Source: SIG588 sp045591985
Lineage (GTDB): Bacteria > Bacillota > Clostridia > Oscillospirales > Acutalibacteraceae
Direction of reading: 5' to 3'
NCBI GenBank assembly: GCA_045591985.1
Contig: JAZNTV010000080.1
Span: 1-49,904 of the forward strand
DNA: 49,904 nucleotides
Shown here: positions 44,361 through 49,904 of the stretch, piece by piece
Numbering within the stretch: position 1 is the first letter of the stretch
How the letters are laid out: every line of letters starts with the position of its first letter
The notes under the pieces: model-generated
The model's database searches: none
What the model saw: the letters and a program-made list of their open reading frames with translations, nothing else
What the model was told of the DNA's origin: nothing
Made by a program: the position numbers and the translations under genes

Positions 44361-45373
44361 GCCTCAACACTCCCTTCCTTTACATACACCGCCATCAATC
44401 GTGCTGTGTTCTCGATATCCGCAAGATCCGCCACCTCCACAGGCGTATGCATGTAACGAAGCGGGACCGAAATCAACGCTGTTTTCACGCCACCGCGCAC
44501 AACACCGATCCGATCGGCATTGGTGCCGGTCGAACCACCCATCCCTTCGTACTGGAACGGGATCTCGTGTTTTTTGGCAAGCTCCACGAGTTTACGGCTG
44601 ATATCCACATTCAAAGACGGTGACAAGCCAACCATGGGACCTTTTCCGAGTTTGGTCGTAATCGAGCCGTTTTCCATCGGCGAAGCGGCAAAACTTACAT
44701 CTACCGAAACCGCAACCTGTGGATCAACAGCAAAGGCGGCGGCGCCGGCCCCACGCATACCAAGTTCTTCTTGCACCGAAAACAGTACCGCCACATTCAC
44801 AGGCAGTTCCTCTTCTTTTAACAGATCCAAGCAGTAGAGTACAGTCACAACACCTGCACGATCATCAAGCGACGTAGCACACACGCGTGTGCCGAGCAAC
44901 GGCTTGTATGCCTTGCGAAATGACACGGGCGCACCCACGGGGATATGCTCTTTCGCCTGTTCGGCTGTCATACCGACGTCAATACCGCGATCGGTCACCG
45001 CAGGCAGATCGCCGCCTCCGAGGTGCGGCGGAATCGAACAAAACAGTCCGGCATACGGTCGATCACCATACACGGTAACCTCACTCGCAGTCAACACGCG
45101 ATTGTCCGTGCCACCGCAGTTGGCAACTTTAATGAAGCCGCAGTCATCTGCGCCCGTAACTACAAAACCGATCTCGTCGATATGTGCCTCCAACATTACG
45201 GTAGGTGCACCTTCGCGTTTCCCCTTGCGCCACGCAACCACATTACCGAGCGAATCACACGTCACATCCTCACAATACGGTCGCAGCATTTCGGCTGCAC
45301 AAGCAGCGGCCTCGGTCATTCCTCCGACACCGGGAGCCATACACAACTCCTGCAATATGTTGTTTACTTGCAT
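44354..45373 (-). CDS. M42-family metallo-aminopeptidase (second copy)
   Basis: 339 residues. EAHIDEIG, TSLDDRAGV, SVQEELGMRGAG and LRYMHTPVE supply the metal ligands. M42 proteins form TET dodecamers that cut short peptides; two co-encoded paralogs could form a mixed particle, which is inference. ATG 45373 overlaps the end of murD by 10 bases. Confidence 0.9.
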   Translation of the reverse strand: MQVNNILQELCMAPGVGGMTEAAACAAEMLRPYCEDVTCDSLGNVVAWRKGKREGAPTVMLEAHIDEIGFVVTGADDCGFIKVANCGGTDNRVLTASEVTVYGDRPYAGLFCSIPPHLGGGDLPAVTDRGIDVGMTAEQAKEHIPVGAPVSFRKAYKPLLGTRVCATSLDDRAGVVTVLYCLDLLKEEELPVNVAVLFSVQEELGMRGAGAAAFAVDPQVAVSVDVSFAASPMENGSITTKLGKGPMVGLSPSLNVDISRKLVELAKKHEIPFQYEGMGGSTGTNADRIGVVRGGVKTALISVPLRYMHTPVEVADLADIENTARLMAVYVKEGSVEAC

Positions 45374-46761
45374 ACGATCTCCTCCTCAAGCGCCAGTACC
45401 AATCGCTTAAAATGATGGCCACGCTCTTCAAAATTCTTATACATATCAAAGCTCGCACTGGCGGGAGACAAAAAGACGATATCGCCATCGGTCGCCAATC
45501 TACGAGCGGTCGCCACCGCGTCTTCCATCGTCGCCACTCGCTGAATGGGCAGATCGCTGTGCAAACGAATCGCCTGTTCAATCGCCTCGGCCGTTGCCCC
45601 GAGCAAGACCGCCGCTTTTACGGTATCTTTTGCCGCTTCGCCAAGCGGAGCATACGGAATATGTTTGTCATAACCGCCTGCAATTAAAATCACCTTGCGG
45701 TCAAACGCACGCAATCCCGCAATAGTGCGCGACGGACTGGATCCGATGGAATCGTTATACCACCGCACGCCGTTTAAGGTGCGTACCCATTCCGAGCGAT
45801 GTTCCACGCCGCCGAATTCCCGCGCAAATTCCGCAATAACCGACGGCGCCACTTCGCCGTGTAACGCGGCAATTGCCGCCAGATAATTTTCCACATTGTG
45901 TACACCGGGAATGCGAATCTCGGATGCCGCAACCACCGGTGTGTCTTCGCCATTTGTTACGGCACACAACAGGCCGTCTTCACGCAAATATGCACCGCTT
46001 TGCGGCTTTTGCAAACGAGAAAAGAATCCGCAGGACGAGGCAAGTCCGTCGGCATACCCGCAGGTAATTTCGTTATCCGCGTTCAACACCGTACGGTCGT
46101 CCGGCCCTTGCCAGCGAACCAGATTGCGTTTGGCATCGATATATTCTTGCATATCCGTGTGCCAATCCAAATGATTGGGCGCCACATTGGTCACCACCGC
46201 CACATGGGGCGATTGGGTCATCCCCGTCAACTGAAAACTCGAAAGTTCTACCACGGCGGCATCGTCTGCACGTACTTCGTGAATAAACGGCAACAAAGCA
46301 CGTCCGATATTTCCGCCAAGCCACACCCGTCGGCCGCTTTTTTCGAGCAATCGTGCCAAGATCGTGGTGGTTGTGGTCTTACCGTCCGAACCGGTTACCG
46401 CATAAATCGGAGCGGGACACAGTTCAAAAAACAACTCCATTTCGGAAGTAACCGTTACGCCGCGTGCTCTCGCCTCTTCAAAGGCGGGAAGATACGGCTT
46501 CATCCCGGGTGTGCGCAGGATAAGGTCGGCATCCAAATGATCCAAATACCCCTCGCCAAGTTGTAACACGGCGCCTTCCGACTCCAATTCGTCTGCGACA
46601 GACCCCAGTTGCTCCCGCGTACGACGATCACACGCCGTCACAAGCGCTCCCGCTGCCAAAAACTGCCGAATTACCGGTGTATTATTAATACCGATCCCGC
46701 AAATCGTTACCCGTTTGCCGTGAATCTGTTCAAAAAAGCGAGTCGCTCCACCTTTTCCCAC
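45364..46761 (-). CDS. murD: UDP-N-acetylmuramoylalanine-D-glutamate ligase
   Basis: Adds D-glutamate to UDP-MurNAc-L-Ala in the cytosol. 465 residues from GTG 46761 (GAAGGAGGAG upstream). ICGIGINNTPV in the N-terminal Rossmann part, P-loop GSDGKTTTT, NHLDWH, and YNDSIGSSPSRT, all Mur-ligase motifs. It stands outside a dcw cluster and heads a unit with two M42 peptidases, a GNAT and a PLP enzyme. An ATG at 46815 is closer to the promoter but has no ribosome site. Confidence 0.95.
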   Translation of the reverse strand: MGKGGATRFFEQIHGKRVTICGIGINNTPVIRQFLAAGALVTACDRRTREQLGSVADELESEGAVLQLGEGYLDHLDADLILRTPGMKPYLPAFEEARARGVTVTSEMELFFELCPAPIYAVTGSDGKTTTTTILARLLEKSGRRVWLGGNIGRALLPFIHEVRADDAAVVELSSFQLTGMTQSPHVAVVTNVAPNHLDWHTDMQEYIDAKRNLVRWQGPDDRTVLNADNEITCGYADGLASSCGFFSRLQKPQSGAYLREDGLLCAVTNGEDTPVVAASEIRIPGVHNVENYLAAIAALHGEVAPSVIAEFAREFGGVEHRSEWVRTLNGVRWYNDSIGSSPSRTIAGLRAFDRKVILIAGGYDKHIPYAPLGEAAKDTVKAAVLLGATAEAIEQAIRLHSDLPIQRVATMEDAVATARRLATDGDIVFLSPASASFDMYKNFEERGHHFKRLVLALEEEIVCK

Positions 46762-46820
46762 GCCAACTCCTCCTTCAGAAAAATTTAAGAATTTTAAAAA
46801 GATATATTCATACATTTTGT

Positions 46821-46849
46821 ATTATACTGTTTATGACACAAAAGTGCAA
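46821..46849 (-). promoter_or_regulatory. Promoter of the murD unit
   Basis: Minus strand TTGCAC (46844-46849), 17-base spacer, TATAAT (46821-46826). Confidence 0.85.
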
Positions 46850-46899
46850 CCGCCAATCGCCCGATTTTTTAAATTTCTTTAAACTATATGCTTTTTGTG

Positions 46900-46928
46900 T
46901 TGAAACTTGGCGAAAAAAGCGGTATAGT
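46900..46928 (+). promoter_or_regulatory. Promoter of the RING/zinc-ribbon membrane protein gene
   Basis: TTGAAA (46900-46905), 17-base spacer, TATAGT (46923-46928). It is divergent from the murD promoter, 50 bases away. Confidence 0.75.
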
Positions 46929-46967
46929 ATCTTTGTCTATTGTATTATAGGAAAGGACGCCGGTATT

Positions 46968-47915
46968 ATGTTCTTTTATGAAGGGCAATCCTGCCCCGTT
47001 TGCGGCAAGCGTTTTGCAGAAACCGACGATATTGTTACTTGCCCCGTTTGCGGCGCTCCGCACCACCGTGCATGCTGGCAGGCGGACGGTCATTGTCATT
47101 TCGAATCCACACACGGCACACCCGAACAATGGTCGCGCCAAGTTGCATCTACCGCTGTCGAAGAGCAACCGCCCACGTCTGTGGCGCAAAACCACTGTCC
47201 GCATTGCGGTGCACCCAACGTGCAATATGCCGAGTTTTGCGGACGTTGCGGCAAACAGCTAAGGACCAACGACTGGCATTCCGCCCCGCAAACGCCGCCA
47301 AACAGCCCCCATTTCCACGAATACACCCCCTTCCGTGCAGCGTTTGATCCGCTCGGCGGTGTACCGCATAACGAATCGTTCGACGATGACATCACCGCCG
47401 AAGATCTTGCGGTCTGCGTCGGTAGCAACACGGCCTATTACCTCCCTCGTTTTCAGAAGATTCGCAACGGACGCTCGATACAATGGAATTGGATGGCGTT
47501 TTTGATCACACCGTATTGGTTGCTCTATCGCAAACAATACGTAGCGGGCGTGTTGGTCTGTCTGTTTCATTTGGCATATTTTGCGTTGAACTATACGGTG
47601 TTTTATATGAGCGGCGCACTCTCCGCCTCTGATATTGACCCATTTATGGCTTCGTATGAAGCAGGCTATTTCCCTGTTCTTTTCTTGCTTTCGATCGGTA
47701 TGGTCGTTTTACGATTGATCTTCGGCCTCTTTGCCAACCAGATGTATTTACGCAGTTGTAAAAAGCGGGTGCGCACAGCCAAAGAAACGGAACCCGCCAC
47801 CTTTCGCAATGTATTAAAAACCCTCGGCGGCGTCTCTTTGGTTTGGGGTGCAATATCGTATTTTGCAATCAGCCTTATCACCTCGCTGATACAAATCGTA
47901 TTTACAACACTGTAA
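46968..47915 (+). CDS. Prokaryotic RING-finger/zinc-ribbon membrane protein (DUF2628-like)
   Basis: 315 residues. N-terminal RING-like finger (CPVCGKRF...TCPVCGAPHHRACWQADGHC, residues 9-45), then a zinc ribbon (HCPHCGAPN...FCGRCGKQL, about 78-100), a Pro-rich linker, and a C-terminal membrane part with WNWMAFLITPYWLLYRKQY followed by three or four hydrophobic segments, like DUF2628 proteins. Bacterial RING-finger family proteins of this kind are membrane bound with cytosolic fingers; no ubiquitin system is evident here. ATG 46968 with GGAAAGGA. Function unknown. Confidence 0.8.
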   Translation: MFFYEGQSCPVCGKRFAETDDIVTCPVCGAPHHRACWQADGHCHFESTHGTPEQWSRQVASTAVEEQPPTSVAQNHCPHCGAPNVQYAEFCGRCGKQLRTNDWHSAPQTPPNSPHFHEYTPFRAAFDPLGGVPHNESFDDDITAEDLAVCVGSNTAYYLPRFQKIRNGRSIQWNWMAFLITPYWLLYRKQYVAGVLVCLFHLAYFALNYTVFYMSGALSASDIDPFMASYEAGYFPVLFLLSIGMVVLRLIFGLFANQMYLRSCKKRVRTAKETEPATFRNVLKTLGGVSLVWGAISYFAISLITSLIQIVFTTL

Positions 47916-47928
47916 TCGCAGGAATATC

Positions 47929-47963
47929 TCCCTCCCGTTCGGCATAATTTGCCTTGGGGGGGA
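47929..47963 (+). promoter_or_regulatory. Stem-loop covering the tspO ribosome binding site
   Basis: TCCCTCCC (47929-47936) can pair with GGGGGGGA (47956-47963), with one G-T wobble, enclosing a nested stem GGCA-TAATT-TGCC. The G-run is the only Shine-Dalgarno candidate for tspO and is followed by ATTTTTAT. It can act as terminator of the preceding gene or hide the tspO start. Confidence 0.55.
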
Positions 47964-47970
47964 TTTTTAT

Positions 47971-48450
47971 ATGACCATCGGTACAAAGAAATTCTCGTGG
48001 GGTGCCTTTTTGTTTTTTGTAGGCACCGCCTTACTGGCAGGAGGGGTTGGCGCACTGCTTGGCGGTGATTTTTCTGTTGTGCGACAATGGATAGCACCGC
48101 CGTTGGCGCCGCCGTCGTGGTTATTTTTCCCCGTATGGACAGTGCTCTATACCGCCATGGGCATCGCGGCATACCTTGTATGGAAAACCGGCGATATCGA
48201 TCGTGCCGCATCGCTTCGCCTATATTTTCTGCAACTGGCCATCAACATTCTCTGGCCTCTTTTTTTCTTTCGTTTGCAGTGGCGTTTGTTCGCTTTCTTC
48301 TGGATTTTGCTGTTGATCGCCGCCGTTTCCTATACGATCAAACGCTTCTCGTCCCATTCCACCGCCGCCGCGTGGTTGCTTGTGCCCTATCTTGCGTGGC
48401 TTTTGTTTGCGGCATATTTAAATTTGGGATATTATGTCTTAAATCGATGA
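47971..48450 (+). CDS. tspO: TspO/MBR-family membrane protein
   Basis: 159 residues, five membrane helices. APPSWLFFPVWTVLYTAMGIAAYLVW and VPYLAWLLFAAYLNLGYYVLN carry the family pattern (PPxWxFxPVWTxLY and the W-x5-N end). TspO proteins bind tetrapyrroles and cholesterol-like ligands; bacterial roles include porphyrin breakdown and stress. It is 55 bases after the RING gene, probably on the same transcript. Confidence 0.92.
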   Translation: MTIGTKKFSWGAFLFFVGTALLAGGVGALLGGDFSVVRQWIAPPLAPPSWLFFPVWTVLYTAMGIAAYLVWKTGDIDRAASLRLYFLQLAINILWPLFFFRLQWRLFAFFWILLLIAAVSYTIKRFSSHSTAAAWLLVPYLAWLLFAAYLNLGYYVLNR

Positions 48451-48497
48451 AAAAACCATCATACTGTCCCCGGTCGGCATATCACTCAACAAACAAA

Positions 48498-48540
48498 AAG
48501 AAAGAGAAGACTCGTTGCCGAAACGAATCTTCTCTTTTCT
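48498..48540. terminator. Bidirectional terminator, first hairpin
   Basis: Stem AGAAAGAGAAGA/TCTTCTCTTTTCT with an inner TCGTT/AACGA helix. The minus strand is followed by CTTTCTTTTTG and the plus strand by TTTTCTG, so it can end both tspO and the minus-strand isomerase gene. Confidence 0.7.
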
Positions 48541-48577
48541 GTTGTCGACCGGGCAGAATACCGCCCTCGTCGACAAC
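48541..48577. terminator. Second hairpin between convergent genes
   Basis: Directly abuts the first hairpin. Nine-bp stem GTTGTCGAC/GTCGACAAC with an inner GGGC/GCCC helix. It lies 21 bases from the isomerase gene stop. No T-run follows on the plus strand; it probably works with the first hairpin. Confidence 0.6.
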
Positions 48578-48598
48578 ACCACTTCTTTCTTTACAAAA

Positions 48599-49450
48599 TT
48601 ATGAGTCCCCCATAATTGCGTGTCCCATCTTTGCCATCATCGCCGCCGTTTCCTCAAACAACGGCAGGGGGAGGTTCCACGGCGGGGCCGTTTCAAAATT
48701 AAACACGCCGTTATACCCAATCTCCTTCAACGCTGCCCCAAAATCCTGCCAATCAGTCACGCCGAAGAACGGCAACTGATGCCAATCGTGCCGACCATCG
48801 TTATCGTGCACATGCAACGTGCGTACATAGCCTCCCATCAAACGTGCGGCACTGCCTGCGGTGAAACCGGGACACACTTGGGCATGGCCCGTATCCAAGC
48901 AAATCATAAAATGATCGTCGTTCATCTCTTGAACAAACTTCAATATTGCCGCCGGATCACCGAGTGAAAATTCGGGCATCGGCATATTTTCAAAACAGAT
49001 AGTAATATCGTACGCCTTTGCCACCGTCAACAACTCGCTCATAAACGCGCGATTAATCGCCCATGTTTGCGCCGCCGATTGAGGGTCGTTTTTTTCGTTA
49101 ACACCAAATGGCATAATGGGATGAATGACCCAGTTTTTACACCCGAGTTCCGCCGTAAACTGCAAAGAACGCTTCATCTTTTCCATGCGTTCGGCGCGCT
49201 CTTCTTCGGTACCGTCCTGTGCGGGCCAACGCCACGGGCCATGCACTTGGTGAATCTCCACGCCCGCTTCAGCGGCCAATTTCTTATCGTGTTCTAACAT
49301 GGCCAGTCGCCGCTCGTCGGTGGCGGTATACAGTTCGCTGTCGGTATCCGCCATCGGATAATCGGCGCAATCGAAACCATACTCCTTCAGCTTCTTATAC
49401 CGTTCCTCGCCAAAACGACCAAAAGTCCAAGCGCCCATTCCGTATCTCAT
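48599..49450 (-). CDS. Sugar phosphate isomerase/epimerase-like TIM-barrel protein
   Basis: 283 residues of the xylose isomerase-like AP2Ec fold. Metal-ligand candidates in barrel order: Glu in ICFENMP, Asp-x2-His in CLDTGHAQ, His/Asp in HVHDNDGRHDWHQLP and Glu in FNFETAPP. HQVHGPW is in the first half. Members isomerise or epimerise sugars, inosose or hydroxypyruvate; the substrate is not known. ATG 49450 follows GGGAGTG; four bases after the SPFH gene stop. Confidence 0.85.
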   Translation of the reverse strand: MRYGMGAWTFGRFGEERYKKLKEYGFDCADYPMADTDSELYTATDERRLAMLEHDKKLAAEAGVEIHQVHGPWRWPAQDGTEEERAERMEKMKRSLQFTAELGCKNWVIHPIMPFGVNEKNDPQSAAQTWAINRAFMSELLTVAKAYDITICFENMPMPEFSLGDPAAILKFVQEMNDDHFMICLDTGHAQVCPGFTAGSAARLMGGYVRTLHVHDNDGRHDWHQLPFFGVTDWQDFGAALKEIGYNGVFNFETAPPWNLPLPLFEETAAMMAKMGHAIMGDS

Positions 49451-49454
49451 CGTA

Positions 49455-49904
49455 TTACACTCCCGCGGTAAAACGATCGCAGCAAGGATCCTTTTTGGAT
49501 GACGCAGGAGCGTCGGCTGCCTCACGGGTCACGTCGCCCAACCCGGACGATTCGGAAAACAGCACACTGCTTTTCACAGCTTCCACGGCATCGGTGGGAA
49601 CGATGATCTTCGCTGCACGGCCATTGGACATCAACACCAATGCTTCGTACTTTTTCAGTTCCAACACAGCGCCGTCCACACCCACTTCTTTAATGGCACG
49701 CAAACCGTCGGCTTCCGCCTGTTTGGAAAGCAAAATCGCCTTAGCTTCACCTTCGGCGCGTGCAATGCGCGCATCGCGCTCGCCTTCCGCCGCCAAAATC
49801 ATCGCTTGCTTGTCGCCCTCTGCACGGGTGATCGCCGCCGCCTTATGGCCTTCGGCCTGCAACAGCGTTTCGCGGCGGTCGCGTTCTGCTTTCATTTGCT
49901 TTTC
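49455..49904 (-). CDS. SPFH (stomatin/HflC/QmcA-type) protein, C-terminal part
   Basis: The reading frame is open to the window edge, so the start and the SPFH domain lie beyond it. What is visible is 149 residues: a coiled coil rich in Ala, Glu and Arg with AEGxxxAxIxxAEGxxxAxI repeats, then LRAIKEVGVDGAVLELKKYEAL and PTDAVEAVKSSVLF. This end is typical of QmcA/stomatin-like scaffold proteins of membrane microdomains. A tail with two adjacent cysteines (DPCCDRF) follows. Partner NfeD may be encoded outside the window. Confidence 0.85.
   Translation of the reverse strand, partial: EKQMKAERDRRETLLQAEGHKAAAITRAEGDKQAMILAAEGERDARIARAEGEAKAILLSKQAEADGLRAIKEVGVDGAVLELKKYEALVLMSNGRAAKIIVPTDAVEAVKSSVLFSESSGLGDVTREAADAPASSKKDPCCDRFTAGV

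Overview
The window looks like part of the chromosome of an anaerobic, low-GC-lineage Gram-positive bacterium of class Clostridia, most like the Oscillospirales/Ruminococcaceae group. The evidence is the Firmicutes-type gene order (ctsR-mcsA-mcsB-clpC; sepF-ylmH-divIVA next to yggS; miaB-ricA-mutS-mutL-miaA; mazG-hup-rqcP), a type III glutamine synthetase, an arginine kinase McsB, strong Shine-Dalgarno sites (GGAGG) and consensus sigma-A promoters, most with exactly 17-base spacers. Base composition is around one half G+C by eye. I see no phage genes, insertion sequences, rRNA or CRISPR arrays. The species cannot be named from the sequence.

Layout. 1-2516: tRNA-Lys (minus) with its own promoter and terminator, divergent from glnA type III (plus). 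2564-7749: a minus-strand unit prfC-valS-SDR. 7779-20744: a twelve-gene minus-strand run miaB, ricA (ymcA/YlbF family), mutS, mutL, miaA, an HlyD-like membrane protein, yggS, sepF, ylmH, divIVA, lspA, rluD. It joins tRNA modification, mismatch repair, division and lipoprotein processing, and has a consensus promoter only in front of miaB. 20777-22373: mazG-hup-rqcP. 22630-24846: a UspA-like gene (plus) whose end overlaps the end of fabG (minus), which is coupled to mutY. 24904-26729: tsaE-tsaB-upp. 26737-27966: a monocistronic RodA/FtsW-type SEDS polymerase. 27966-30035: SGNH hydrolase, zinc-ribbon protein, ICMT-like methyltransferase, flavin-type oxidase. 30128-35754: popT (DUF368), a large lamin-tail/CotH lipoprotein, and rlmD fused to an ASCH domain. 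35799-40328: the heat-shock operon ctsR-mcsA-mcsB-clpC behind CtsR boxes and a 38-base perfect palindrome. 40525-41301: two small plus-strand genes, a cysteine/glycine-rich membrane peptide and a bacterial PH-domain protein. 41269-46849: murD, two M42 peptidases, an acetyltransferase and a YnbB-type PLP enzyme. 46900-48577: a RING/zinc-ribbon membrane protein and tspO. 48599-49904: a TIM-barrel isomerase-like protein and the 3' part of an SPFH (stomatin/flotillin) gene cut by the window end.

How it works together. Much of the window serves the cell envelope: precursor synthesis (murD), glycan polymerisation (rodA), lipid-carrier recycling (popT), lipoprotein maturation (lspA) and septum/pole organisation (sepF, divIVA). 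A second theme is translation quality: valS, prfC, miaA, miaB, rluD, rlmD, tsaB/tsaE, rqcP, ylmH and the McsB/ClpC protein-quality system. The parts most worth a second look are the RlmD-ASCH fusion with its AT-rich tail, the CotH/lamin-tail lipoprotein next to popT, the long palindrome and the Cys-rich peptide next to ctsR, the murD-peptidase-acetyltransferase-PLP enzyme cluster, and a stem-loop that can hide the tspO ribosome binding site.
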